From: Trichococcus sp.
GTDB lineage: Bacteria > Bacillota > Bacilli > Lactobacillales > Aerococcaceae
Assembly (NCBI GenBank): GCA_030153215.1
Contig: JASKKA010000001.1
Coordinates: forward strand, 1 to 56,453
DNA: 56,453 nt
Direction of reading: 5' to 3'
The position numbers and the translations under genes were made by a program. The notes under the pieces were generated by a model. That model was given only the letters and a program-made list of their open reading frames with translations, was not told where the DNA came from and did not search any database. Positions 44,496-54,162 of the stretch are shown here, piece by piece (position 1 is the first letter of the stretch; every line of letters starts with the position of its first letter).

Positions 44496-44878
44496 TTTGT
44501 AAATTTCGGGTAATTGCGGTCTCCTTCATGGAGGCTGAGGAAAGTCCATGCTCGCACAAGCTGAGATGCTTGTAGTGTTCGTGCTTAGCGAAACAATAAG
44601 CTAAGGCAATCGAGAGATTGACGGCAGAAAAAAAGGCTAAGGGCTCTGCCTATGCCTGAGTATTCTTGAAAGTGCCACAGTGACGAAGCAGACGGGGAAA
44701 TCTTTCTGGTGGAACGCGGTAAACCCCTCGAGCGAGCAACCCAAACTTTGGTAGGGGCACTCTTTCCAAGGAAATGAACGAGGGAAAGAGGCAGAAATGC
44801 AGATAGATAATTACCTCCGCCATCAGAGGCCTGGCTCCGATGGCGTGACAGAACATGGCTTACAGAAATTTACAAATC
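44496..44878 (+). ncRNA. rnpB: RNase P RNA (type B)
   Basis: ggaggctgaggaaagtccatgctcgcac, ...gaaagtgccacagtgacgaag, ...gtggaacgcggtaaacccctcgagcgagcaacccaaa..., ...gacagaacatggcttacagaaatttacaaat; 5'/3' ends pair (atttgtaaattt / aaatttacaaat). Confidence 0.96.
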
Positions 44879-44911
44879 AGGCTTTTTTTCTTCAAAAAGA
44901 ATACGATCGAG

Positions 44912-44944
44912 GATGGGACAAGCTAATTTTTGTCCCATTTTTCG
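44912..44944 (+). terminator. Terminator after rnpB
   Basis: gatgggacaa-gctaattt-ttgtcccattttt. Confidence 0.8.
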
Positions 44945-44989
44945 TGCATTATCCGGCAATTTCTAAGGCAAAACAATAAGGAGCACTAA

Positions 44990-46162
44990 ATGAAAACTTA
45001 TCAACTAATGGCTACGGCCGCAAGCGGCATCGAAGCAATCACCGGCAATGAGCTGAAAAAAATGGGCTACAATGTCCAAGTAGAGAACGGCAAGGCCTAC
45101 TTCACCGGTACGGAAGCGGACATCATCACCACCAACCTGTGGCTGCGCACCGCTGATCGCATCAAAATCGTTTTCGGCAAATTCGAAGCAAAAACCTTCG
45201 ATGATCTTTTCGAGCAAACGAAAGCTTTGCCGTGGGAACAAATCCTACCGATGGATGCAGAATTCCCTGTTTCCGGCAAATCACAAAAATCGACCTTGTA
45301 CAGTGTCCCCGATTGCCAAGCGATCGTAAAGAAGGCCATCGTCAACCGTCTGAGCGAATACTATCACCGTCGTACCCGTTTGCCTGAATCCGGCGCACTT
45401 TATCCGATTGAAGTGGCCATCAACAAGGATGAAGTGATCCTGACGATCGACACAAGCGGTTCCAGTCTTTTCAAACGCGGTTACCGTTCCGAAAAAGGTG
45501 GCGCACCATTGAAGGAAAATATGGCGGCCGCTTTGGTGATGTTGACCAATTGGTTCCCTGATCGCCCCTTCTATGATCCGACTTGCGGTTCCGGCACGAT
45601 TCCGATTGAAGCAGCTCTTATCGGCTTGAACATCGCGCCTGGTTTGAAGCGCTCATTCCCTTCCGAAGAGTGGAACATTTTTGAAGAAGGTATGTGGGAT
45701 CGTATCCGCAATGAAGCCAAAGCTGCCGCGAATTTCGATGTGAAGTTGGATATCGGCGGTTCGGACATCGATCCACATGTCATCGCCATCGCGAAGAGCA
45801 ATGCCGAGAAAGCAGGCGTTGCGGATTATGTCACTTTCAAACAGTTGGCTTTGGCCGACTTCACGACTACCAAGGAATACGGCACAATTGTCTGCAACCC
45901 GCCCTACGGTGAGCGTCTTTCCGATCAAGAAGAGATCGAGATACTCTACAAAGAGATGGGCCAAGTTTTCCGCCCATTGAAGACATGGAGCAAGTACATT
46001 CTGACGAGCGAATTGCTTTTCGAAGAATTTTACGGCGAAAGAGCTACGAAAAAACGCAAACTCTACAACGGCAGATTGCGTACCGATCTGTTCCAATATT
46101 GGGGAACGCGCCCGCCGAGAGTCAAAAAAGAACTTGATGCCAGCGAAACCAAAGAAAAATAA
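44990..46162 (+). CDS. rlmL: THUMP-domain class I SAM-dependent rRNA methyltransferase (RlmL/YpsC family)
   Basis: GIEAITGNELKKMGYNVQVENGKAYFTG, FYDPTCGSGTIPIEAALIGLNIAPG, TIVCNPPYGERL. Confidence 0.95.
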   Translation: MKTYQLMATAASGIEAITGNELKKMGYNVQVENGKAYFTGTEADIITTNLWLRTADRIKIVFGKFEAKTFDDLFEQTKALPWEQILPMDAEFPVSGKSQKSTLYSVPDCQAIVKKAIVNRLSEYYHRRTRLPESGALYPIEVAINKDEVILTIDTSGSSLFKRGYRSEKGGAPLKENMAAALVMLTNWFPDRPFYDPTCGSGTIPIEAALIGLNIAPGLKRSFPSEEWNIFEEGMWDRIRNEAKAAANFDVKLDIGGSDIDPHVIAIAKSNAEKAGVADYVTFKQLALADFTTTKEYGTIVCNPPYGERLSDQEEIEILYKEMGQVFRPLKTWSKYILTSELLFEEFYGERATKKRKLYNGRLRTDLFQYWGTRPPRVKKELDASETKEK

Positions 46163-46180
46163 TTTTTTCAAATAAATAAA

Positions 46181-46235
46181 AGCAGTCCGGACTCCTCGCT
46201 GATGCGGTTTCGTTCGGACTGCTTTATTTTTTCAT
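46181..46235. terminator. Terminator of rlmL / RNase H-like gene
   Basis: aaaagcagtccgga...ttcggactgctttattttttc. Confidence 0.75.
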
Positions 46236-46259
46236 ATTCCCGAAAAATCTCAAGCTTGC

Positions 46260-46727
46260 TCATTTGTTCTTTTTGGTGAGCTGATAGAGTGCTTTTTTTG
46301 CGAGATTATCGGCTCCTTTATTTTCCTTTTCCGGAATCCATTCCAAGTAAAAATTCGTGAACGCAGCCAATTCCTGCAAGGTCTCTTCCAGATACAATTT
46401 GTGTTCCGTTTTTTTTGTATACTTTTTCCTGATCGACTCGGCAACAAGTTTGCTGTCTGTATAACAAAAGATGAGTTGGTCTTGTTTGTTTTGCGCTTTC
46501 AGGTGGCGCAAGCCATACAGAAGCGCTTCGAATTCAGCCCGATGATTATCCATCCTGCCCTCTAAAGGCAGGCCTATTTGCTCTTGTACACCGTCCTCAA
46601 CGATCAAAATCCCAATTGCAGCATACCCTTCTTTTCCGGTGGCCGCCCCATCCACAAATAATTTTATCAAATGCTCCACATCCCAAAAAACAAAGGTGAA
46701 AGAAAATCCTGAACGGATTCTCCTCAC
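46260..46727 (-). CDS. RNase HI-like (reverse transcriptase-like) protein
   Basis: IKLFVDGAATGKEGYAAIGILI, NHRAEFEALLYGLRHL, YTDSKLVAESI, NKGADNLAKKAL (D-E-D-D active site); start probably internal. Confidence 0.85.
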   Translation of the reverse strand: MRRIRSGFSFTFVFWDVEHLIKLFVDGAATGKEGYAAIGILIVEDGVQEQIGLPLEGRMDNHRAEFEALLYGLRHLKAQNKQDQLIFCYTDSKLVAESIRKKYTKKTEHKLYLEETLQELAAFTNFYLEWIPEKENKGADNLAKKALYQLTKKNK

Positions 46728-46749
46728 CTTTGCGGTTTACTGTACTTGT

Positions 46750-46962
46750 TTATGATTCTGCCACGACGATCACATTAGTGGCTTGTGGTCCTCTTACGCC
46801 TTCAGCGATATCAAACTGAACGTGTTGCCCTTCCTCAAGTCTTTTGAAGCCTTCTCCAGCTATACCGGTAAAATGTACGAAGATGTCGTCATCCTGTTGG
46901 TCGAATTCAATAAAACCATACCCTTTATCATTATTGAACCACTTTACTTTGCCAAATTCCAT
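46750..46962 (-). CDS. csp: Cold shock protein
   Basis: [64 protein letters not shown]. Confidence 0.96.
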   Translation of the reverse strand: MEFGKVKWFNNDKGYGFIEFDQQDDDIFVHFTGIAGEGFKRLEEGQHVQFDIAEGVRGPQATNVIVVAES

Positions 46963-47076
46963 TGTACATCCTCCTTAAACCCTCAATTCTTTGGAACTGC
47001 TTTCACAAAGACGGGTTACCCCCATTATAGAGAGGAATCCCTATAGAGTCAATTATTCTGATAGCTTCATTGGCAC

Positions 47077-48057
47077 TTATTCAAAAAAACCAAAAAATTC
47101 GGCCAGCTTATTTTCCAATTGATCAATTTCATCGCGGATTTTATTTTCGCTCGGCTCGCCCGTCGATCCGATCCCATTGTAAATGCGGTAGACCACCTCC
47201 AACCACTCCGAAACGGACGGTATGGTCCTGGCTTCGAACGGATAAAGAAGGGACAACTGCATGAAAAAGGCATTTTCCATGGCATCTGCCACAGTCGGAT
47301 TTTTATTGGCGATTTCTTCACGGATATACGCCATTCCTTCTTTGTACGTCTTTGACTCGATCAAGGGGACCAATCCAGCCAGGTCCAATTTTTCTTCGCT
47401 TCCGTCCAACCTGACAGCTACCGTCGGATGGAGCCCACGCGCAAGAAATTGATGAATGATCTCTGTTTTGAGCATCCGATGGAGATTATTATTCATGAGT
47501 AAGCGTTGCGCTATCTTGCCGAATTGATCATCCTCCAATTCCTTCAATTGTTGCGCGTATGTCTGCTGCTTGTGGAACGGTTGCGTATCGATGTTTTTTT
47601 CAGCTTGGAGGATTTCTGAACTTCTTTTTAGTTTTTTTTCCAAATTTTTCAGTTCAGCTTTCTCGACTTCGGCCTCCAATTGCTCCAAAGCAAATTGATG
47701 TTCCATCGAAAGCCCGAAAGTATTTTTGCGTGCTTCGATTTGTTCACGAGCCATGTCGAATGATCCGGAATGCAATAAGCCTTTCAAGTAAAGGAAATCA
47801 ATGTCGTCGACCGAAATGGCGGAAGCAATATCCGGACGCATTTCGTTTATCATCTCCAGGCACTTATCTGTTTGATCAGTCTCTTGCAACAACATGAGGT
47901 ACAGCGGGAGGATATCGTCCGTCTTTTTGATGGCAACAGCCTTGCCGATCCATTCTTCCGCAAGCTGCAGATTCCCCTCTTCAAATGCCAATAGTCCCTT
48001 TTTCAAGTATCCTTCGTAATTTAATGGAAAAATAATTTTATCTCCCATTTCCATCAC
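47077..48057 (-). CDS. TPR-like repeat protein, unknown function
   Basis: LNYEGYLKKGLLAFEEGNLQLAEEWIGKAVAIKKTDDILPLYLMLLQETDQTDKCLEMINEM; 326 aa. Confidence 0.8.
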   Translation of the reverse strand: MMEMGDKIIFPLNYEGYLKKGLLAFEEGNLQLAEEWIGKAVAIKKTDDILPLYLMLLQETDQTDKCLEMINEMRPDIASAISVDDIDFLYLKGLLHSGSFDMAREQIEARKNTFGLSMEHQFALEQLEAEVEKAELKNLEKKLKRSSEILQAEKNIDTQPFHKQQTYAQQLKELEDDQFGKIAQRLLMNNNLHRMLKTEIIHQFLARGLHPTVAVRLDGSEEKLDLAGLVPLIESKTYKEGMAYIREEIANKNPTVADAMENAFFMQLSLLYPFEARTIPSVSEWLEVVYRIYNGIGSTGEPSENKIRDEIDQLENKLAEFFGFFE

Positions 48058-48112
48058 CCCAATCTACGCTGATTTTCCAGTTAGGTTATTATAACACAAA
48101 AGCGAACGCGAA

Positions 48113-48151
48113 AAAAACCGCCCCGCACAGCTGCTGCTGTGTGGGCGGTCC
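48113..48151 (-). terminator. Terminator of the fab/acc operon
   Basis: accgccccgcacag-ctgctg-ctgtgtgggcggt with a T run on the minus strand (aaaaaaa on +). Confidence 0.9.
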
Positions 48152-48166
48152 ATAATCGTTCAGTGA

Positions 48167-48949
48167 TCAATAGTTCCGGAATCGTTTCTGGCGTTGCTCG
48201 ACCAATTCAGCTGGCGTCAGTTGCTTCAGCTCTTTCAGCTTGGCACTTAATTCCTGCTTCAGTTCCAGCATGACATCATCCGATTTACGGGCCACTTTCC
48301 TACGGGTTTCCATAATGATTTTGTCGATGACGTCCAATGAAAAGAGATCATCAGGCGTCAACTTCATTACTTTGGCTGCTTCATCGGATCGTGAAGAATC
48401 TTTCCACAAAATGGAAGCAAAGCCTTCCGGTGACAGGACAGAATACATGGTATTCTCCAACATCCATACCTCGTTGCCCATTGCCAGCGCCAAGGCTCCG
48501 CCGCTGCCTCCCTCACCGATGAAGATGGCGATGAAAGGAACCGTCAATTGGCTCATCACCAAAAGCGACTCAGCGATGGCTTCACCGATGCCTCGATCTT
48601 CAGAATCGACATCGCAAAAAGCGCCTGAGGTATTGATGAAAGTAACGATCGGACGATTGAATTTCTCCGCCTGTTTCATCAAACGGATCGCTTTGCGGTA
48701 GCCCTCCGGATGCGGCGATCCGAAATTCCGGTAGACATTTTCAGTCACGTCATGGCCTTTTTGGGTTCCGATGACGGTTACCGGCATATCATCCAACAAT
48801 GCGATCCCACCGACGATAGCAGGGTCGTCACCGAACTTTCTGTCGCCGTGGAATTCAACAAAGCCTTCACAAATGGCATGGATCATTTCTGTCGCCGTCA
48901 GACGGGAGATGCTTCTTGCAGAGGTGATAATTTCTTTGACATCCTTCAC
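48167..48949 (-). CDS. accA: Acetyl-CoA carboxylase carboxyltransferase subunit alpha
   Basis: FVEFHGDRKFGDDPAIVGGIALLDDMPVTVIGTQKG, IGEGGSGGALALAMGNEVWMLENTMYSVLSPEGFASILWKD. Confidence 0.97.
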   Translation of the reverse strand: MKDVKEIITSARSISRLTATEMIHAICEGFVEFHGDRKFGDDPAIVGGIALLDDMPVTVIGTQKGHDVTENVYRNFGSPHPEGYRKAIRLMKQAEKFNRPIVTFINTSGAFCDVDSEDRGIGEAIAESLLVMSQLTVPFIAIFIGEGGSGGALALAMGNEVWMLENTMYSVLSPEGFASILWKDSSRSDEAAKVMKLTPDDLFSLDVIDKIIMETRRKVARKSDDVMLELKQELSAKLKELKQLTPAELVEQRQKRFRNY

Positions 48950-49821
48950 TGCACTTCACCCGCCTTTTCTGCAAAAGCATGCAACAGCAATAGATGCTGC
49001 AATGCTCTCCTTAAATCTTTTCTGGCTACTATTTTGTCGATAAAGCCGTTTTCCAGCACTTTTTCAGCTGTCTGGAAGCCTTCTGGTAATTTTGCTTTGA
49101 TTGTCTGTTCGATGACGCGCTTGCCGGCGAAACCGACAGTCGCCCCTGTTTCAGCTAGGATAATATCCCCCTGCATTGCAAAGCTGGCCGTTACGCCCCC
49201 AGTTGTCGGATCGGTCAGGACTGTGATGTACAAAAGTCCTGCTTTACTGTGATTGGAGACTGCAACGCTGACTTTAGCCATCTGCATCAAGGACATGATG
49301 CCCTCTTGCATTCTGGCACCGCCTGAAGCCGTGAAGACGATGATTGGGAGCTTTTCAACCGTTGCACGTTCAAATGCACGTGTCAATTTCTCGCCGACCA
49401 CTTTCCCCATGCTTGCCATGATAAAGTTCGAATCCATCACACACAAAGCAACTTTATGCTTATTGATGAATGCCGCGCCTGTTACAACCGCTTCGTCAAG
49501 TCCCGTTTTTTCTTTGGCGATCTTCAATTTGTTCTCATACCCGGGAAACGCCAGTGGATTTTCTTCAGGCATGAGCGCATTCCATTCATCAAAAGTACCT
49601 TCATCAACGATACTGGAAATGCGTTCGTATGCCGGGATCCTGAAATTGTAGGCACAATGCGGGCATACTTTATCTTTCCCTAAATCCTTGCTGTAGATCG
49701 TCTTTTGACAATTCGGGCATTTTTCCCATAGGCCTTCAGGAACGATCGGTTTCTGATCGTCTGCTTTTGAAGCGGGACCTTGAGCTATCGGAATGTAAGG
49801 ACGCTTACGAAATAATTTCAT
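48946..49821 (-). CDS. accD: Acetyl-CoA carboxylase carboxyltransferase subunit beta
   Basis: CPNCQKTIYSKDLGKDKVCPHC zinc finger, VFTASGGARMQEGIMSLMQMAKV. Confidence 0.97.
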   Translation of the reverse strand: MKLFRKRPYIPIAQGPASKADDQKPIVPEGLWEKCPNCQKTIYSKDLGKDKVCPHCAYNFRIPAYERISSIVDEGTFDEWNALMPEENPLAFPGYENKLKIAKEKTGLDEAVVTGAAFINKHKVALCVMDSNFIMASMGKVVGEKLTRAFERATVEKLPIIVFTASGGARMQEGIMSLMQMAKVSVAVSNHSKAGLLYITVLTDPTTGGVTASFAMQGDIILAETGATVGFAGKRVIEQTIKAKLPEGFQTAEKVLENGFIDKIVARKDLRRALQHLLLLHAFAEKAGEVQ

Positions 49822-49857
49822 TTCCTCACCTCTAGTGTGACTTGTTGACTAATTGAT

Positions 49858-51234
49858 TTATACACTTTCCTCTTCTTCAGGCGCCCACGTATTCAGGAAC
49901 ACATTTTGGAGATATTCTGTATCGTAATCTCCGGAAATGAAGTTTGGATCCTGCAGAATATCTTCTTGGAAGAATTGGTTCGTGTCGACTCCCTCGATGA
50001 CCAGTTCCTGCAGCGCACGCCTCATCTTGGCGATGGCTTCACTTCTGTCGTCGCCTTTTGTGATGATTTTGGCGATCATCGAGTCATAGAACGGCGGAAT
50101 AATATATCCGCCGTACATGGCGCTTTCCACACGCAAGCCATTCCCGCCGCTGGGCAAGAACAGGTAGTCGATTTTCCCGGACGAAGGACGGAAGCCCAAA
50201 GCCGGATTTTCAGCATTGATACGGCACTCGATCGTATGACCGGTGATAACAACTTCATCTTGCGTAAAGGACAAAGGCTCACCGCTCGCAATGCGCAATT
50301 GTTCCTTTACGATATCGATGCCAGTCGCCATTTCGGTTACCGGATGCTCCACTTGGATACGTGTGTTCATTTCCATGAAATAAAACCGTTGTTCCGTATC
50401 GACAAGAAACTCGATTGTCCCTGCATTGGTATAGCCGACATGTTTAGCCGCCCGGATGGCGACGTCCCCCATGGCTTTGCGGGTCTCCTCAGAAATAAAT
50501 GTGGATGGACTTTCTTCCAACACTTTCTGATGATTGCGTTGCAAGGAGCAATCACGCTCGCCCAAATGGACGACATTTCCGAAAGAATCACCTAAAATCT
50601 GCACTTCGATATGGCGAGCCGGCGTGATGATCTTTTCAAGGTACATGCTGTCGTCCCCGAAAGCCGCCTTAGCTTCCGCTTTCGCTTGGCTGAAGGCTGC
50701 CTCCAGTCCGTTTTCTTGGTAGACTTTCCGCATCCCTTTACCGCCGCCTCCAGCGGCAGCTTTCAGGATGACGGGATAACCGATTTTCTCAGCTTGTACC
50801 ACTGCCTCTTCGTATGAAGAGATGTAGCCTTCGCTTCCCGGAGTGACTGGTACGCCTGCTGCAATCATCGTCTTGCGGGCATTTGCTTTATTGCCCATCA
50901 GGTCGATGATGGTGGAAGAAGGTCCGATGAATCGGATATTCATTTCTTCACACATTGTGGCGAATGCGCTGTTTTCCGAGAGGAATCCGAAGCCTGGGTG
51001 GATAGCTTGTGCCCCTGTAACGACTGCTGCACTCAAGATGCTTGTCATGTTCAGATAGGAATCGCTTGCTTTTGCAGGGCCGATACAAATAGCCTGAGTG
51101 GCTAGTTGTGTATGCAGTGCTTCGCGGTCAGCTTCAGAATAGACCGCAACCGTTTGGATTCCTAACTCATGACAAGCACGAATGATCCTGACAGCAATTT
51201 CTCCTCTGTTTGCGATCAATACCTTCGTAAACAT
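49858..51234 (-). CDS. accC: Acetyl-CoA carboxylase biotin carboxylase subunit
   Basis: MFTKVLIANRGEIAVRIIRACHELGIQTVAVYSEADR, ILKAAAGGGGKGMR, MEMNTRIQVEHPVTEMATGID. Confidence 0.98.
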   Translation of the reverse strand: MFTKVLIANRGEIAVRIIRACHELGIQTVAVYSEADREALHTQLATQAICIGPAKASDSYLNMTSILSAAVVTGAQAIHPGFGFLSENSAFATMCEEMNIRFIGPSSTIIDLMGNKANARKTMIAAGVPVTPGSEGYISSYEEAVVQAEKIGYPVILKAAAGGGGKGMRKVYQENGLEAAFSQAKAEAKAAFGDDSMYLEKIITPARHIEVQILGDSFGNVVHLGERDCSLQRNHQKVLEESPSTFISEETRKAMGDVAIRAAKHVGYTNAGTIEFLVDTEQRFYFMEMNTRIQVEHPVTEMATGIDIVKEQLRIASGEPLSFTQDEVVITGHTIECRINAENPALGFRPSSGKIDYLFLPSGGNGLRVESAMYGGYIIPPFYDSMIAKIITKGDDRSEAIAKMRRALQELVIEGVDTNQFFQEDILQDPNFISGDYDTEYLQNVFLNTWAPEEEESV

Positions 51235-51235
51235 A

Positions 51236-51667
51236 TTATCTACCAATGATGAATGTCATTTCAACTTCACAAACTTTTTTGTCACCGACAAAAGCTTGCC
51301 CATAACCGATACCTGCAAATTTCTTCAATTTGACGATATCCACTTGGAGGCGAAGAACGTCTCCTGGAACAACTTTTTGACGGAATTTGACTTTATTCAA
51401 TCCGCCCAAGTAAGCTGTCTGACCCTTGAAATCAGGCAATGTCAACAACGGAATAGATCCTGCTTGAGCCAATGCTTCAACAATCAGTACACCTGGCATT
51501 ACTGGCTCTCCAGGGAAGTGGCCTTGGAAGAAAGGCTCGTTGATTGTTACGTTTTTGTAGCAGACGATGTGTTCGCCTGGTGTCAATTCTTCAACTTTAT
51601 CGATGAAGAAAATCGGATAGCGATTCGGGATGATATCCATTACTTCTTGTGCACTCAATAAACTCAT
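51236..51667 (-). CDS. fabZ: 3-hydroxyacyl-ACP dehydratase FabZ
   Basis: [58 protein letters not shown]. Confidence 0.97.
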   Translation of the reverse strand: MSLLSAQEVMDIIPNRYPIFFIDKVEELTPGEHIVCYKNVTINEPFFQGHFPGEPVMPGVLIVEALAQAGSIPLLTLPDFKGQTAYLGGLNKVKFRQKVVPGDVLRLQVDIVKLKKFAGIGYGQAFVGDKKVCEVEMTFIIGR

Positions 51668-51685
51668 TTTATTAGTCTCCTTTTA

Positions 51686-52147
51686 TTAGACGATACGGAA
51701 CAATGGTTGGTTGTATTCAACGATTTGTTCATTTTCAACCAACACTTCAACGATTTCCCCATCGAATTCGCTTTTGATTTCATTCATAAGTTTCATCGCT
51801 TCCACCAAACAGACAACGTCGCCTTTTGCGATGCTCTGGCCTTTAATGGCGTAAGGTTTTGCTTCAGGGGTCGGTGCCAGGTAAACAACACCGACGATCG
51901 GGGAAGTGATGATTTTTCCTTCTTTTGCAGTAGCCTCTTCAGAAACAGCCTCCTTGAGGTTTTGGACTGGAGCGATCACTGCTGGACTAGGAACTTCTGC
52001 CGGGATGTTGTCGCTTGACTGCTGGTTCGTTTGAACCAACTTGTTCTTCGACAACAGGAGCTGAAAGTCACCTGTCTGATAGTGCAACTCAGTCAAGGTT
52101 GAATCATCGATCAAGGAGATCAGGCTTTTTACATCTTCAATATTCAT
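51686..52147 (-). CDS. accB: Biotin carboxyl carrier protein
   Basis: C-terminal VEAMKLMNEIKSEFDGEIVEVLVENEQIVEYNQPLFRI. Confidence 0.97.
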   Translation of the reverse strand: MNIEDVKSLISLIDDSTLTELHYQTGDFQLLLSKNKLVQTNQQSSDNIPAEVPSPAVIAPVQNLKEAVSEEATAKEGKIITSPIVGVVYLAPTPEAKPYAIKGQSIAKGDVVCLVEAMKLMNEIKSEFDGEIVEVLVENEQIVEYNQPLFRIV

Positions 52148-52150
52148 GTA

Positions 52151-53386
52151 TTAAGCCTCCCATTTTTTGAAACATAGTATGGCATTGTGGCCGCCGAAGC
52201 CCAGAGAGTTACTCAATGTGTAAGTGACTTCTTTTTCACGTCCTACATTCGGGATGTAGTCCAGATCGCAATTTTCATCAGCCGTTTGGAAGCCGATTGT
52301 TGGTGGCATGAAATCATCTTGGATAGCTTTGACACAGGCAACCGCTTCGATACCGCCGGCTGCGCCCAGCAAATGTCCCGTCATACTCTTTGTGCTTGAG
52401 ATAGCGACATTGTGAGCTTCTTCGCCGAATGCGTACTTGATTGCAGCCGTTTCGCCTGAATCATTTGCAGGCGTACTTGTTCCATGAGCGTTGATGTAAT
52501 CGACTTGCGCTGGAGTGATGCCTGCTTCTTTCATCGCTAGGATCATCGCTTTGCCAGCACCGCTTCCATCAGCTGATGGAGCCGTCATATGATAGGCATC
52601 ACAGGTGACGCCATAACCGACAACTTCAGCCAAGATGTTTGCGCCGCGTGCCAGTGCGTGATCAAGATTTTCAAGCATCAAAATGCCCGCACCTTCACCC
52701 ATGACAAAACCATTTCGTTCTTTATCGAAAGGAATGGACGCACGGTCCGGATCGGTGCTAGTGGATAAAGCAGTCAGAGCCGCGAAACCAGCGATACCGA
52801 TTTCACACACCGTAGCATCCGATCCACCTGCAAGCATCAAATCGGCATAACCATGCTTGATGCTGCGGAATGCTTCTCCGATTGAATTTGTCGCAGAAGC
52901 ACAAGCAGTAACGATGTCCATGCTTGGTCCTTTAGCACCGAATTTGATGGCAGTATTTCCTGCCGCCATGTTGCCGATTGCCATCGGAACGAACATAGGT
53001 GGGACGCGTTTCGGTCCTTTTTCATGCATTTTGATGATGCCGGATTCCATTGTAATGAAACCGCCGACACCAGAGCCGATGGTAACGCCAAAGCGGTCCG
53101 CATCGATTTTTTCCATGTCGATGCCGCTTTGTTCCACGGCTTGAGCAGAGGCAGCTACCGCATATTGCGAAAACAAATCCATACGCTTGTATTCTTTTCG
53201 GTCCATATACTTGGTCGCATCAAAGTCTTTCACTTCACCTGCGACGGATATGCCCGTTTCGCTTGCATCAAAATTTGTGATGGCAGCAATACCGTTTTTA
53301 CCGTTTTTGATGCCGTCCCAAAATTCAGTGACTGTATTTCCTAAAGGGGTGATAGCACCCATACCTGTAATAACAACGCGATTCAT
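52151..53386 (-). CDS. fabF: Beta-ketoacyl-ACP synthase II
   Basis: MNRVVITGMGAITPLGNTVTEFWDGIKNGKNGIAAI, VTACASATNSIGEAF, NAHGTSTPAND, SMTGHLLGAAG. Confidence 0.98.
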   Translation of the reverse strand: MNRVVITGMGAITPLGNTVTEFWDGIKNGKNGIAAITNFDASETGISVAGEVKDFDATKYMDRKEYKRMDLFSQYAVAASAQAVEQSGIDMEKIDADRFGVTIGSGVGGFITMESGIIKMHEKGPKRVPPMFVPMAIGNMAAGNTAIKFGAKGPSMDIVTACASATNSIGEAFRSIKHGYADLMLAGGSDATVCEIGIAGFAALTALSTSTDPDRASIPFDKERNGFVMGEGAGILMLENLDHALARGANILAEVVGYGVTCDAYHMTAPSADGSGAGKAMILAMKEAGITPAQVDYINAHGTSTPANDSGETAAIKYAFGEEAHNVAISSTKSMTGHLLGAAGGIEAVACVKAIQDDFMPPTIGFQTADENCDLDYIPNVGREKEVTYTLSNSLGFGGHNAILCFKKWEA

Positions 53387-53401
53387 ATTTATCCTCCTGT
53401 C

Positions 53402-54133
53402 TTACATGTACATGCCGCCATTGACACTGATGGTCTGGCCGGTGATGTAAGTATTCTCACTCAAGAAGACAGCAGTGTTTGCCACTTCTTCGGCTTTTCC
53501 AAATCGTTTCAATGGGATTTGCGTCAACATTTGTTCTTGAATCTTTTCCGAAAGAACATCCGTCATTTCCGTTTCGATGAATCCTGGTGCAATGGCATTA
53601 CATGTAATGCCTCTTGTTGCAGCTTCACGGGCGACAGATTTCGTCAAGCCGATGATGCCGGCTTTGCTGGCAGCATAGTTGGCCTGCCCTGTATTTCCGG
53701 TTTCACCGACTACGCTTGAAATGTTGATGATGCTGCCGGCTCTTTGTTTCAGCATTAGCGGCAAAGCGTGGCGGATCATATTGAAGGTACCCTTCAAATT
53801 CACTTGATAAGTGGCATCAAAGTCCTCCTCATCCATGCGCATGATCAATTTGTCGCGGGTAATCCCAGCATTGTTAACCAAAACATCCACGGAACCGAAT
53901 AGTTCTTTGGCTTGGCTGACGATTTCTTTGGCAGTCTCAAAATCGCTGACATCTCCTAGGAGCGTTTTTACAGTTACACCGTAAGATTCCAGATGCGCAA
54001 CTTTTTCTTCAGCAATCGGTTTACGTGCATTCAGAACGATATTGGCTCCACGTTTCGCATAAGCTTCAGCGATGGCTTCGCCGATTCCTCTTGAACTACC
54101 AGTGACGATGACCGTCTTTCCTTTTAAATCCAA
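53402..54133 (-). CDS. fabG: 3-oxoacyl-ACP reductase
   Basis: KTVIVTGSSRGIGEAIAEAYAKRGANIV, VNNAGITRDKLIMRM, YAASKAGIIGLTKSVARE. Confidence 0.97.
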   Translation of the reverse strand: MDLKGKTVIVTGSSRGIGEAIAEAYAKRGANIVLNARKPIAEEKVAHLESYGVTVKTLLGDVSDFETAKEIVSQAKELFGSVDVLVNNAGITRDKLIMRMDEEDFDATYQVNLKGTFNMIRHALPLMLKQRAGSIINISSVVGETGNTGQANYAASKAGIIGLTKSVAREAATRGITCNAIAPGFIETEMTDVLSEKIQEQMLTQIPLKRFGKAEEVANTAVFLSENTYITGQTISVNGGMYM

Positions 54134-54162
54134 GACTATCCCTCATTTCTTGTCTGATCTTC

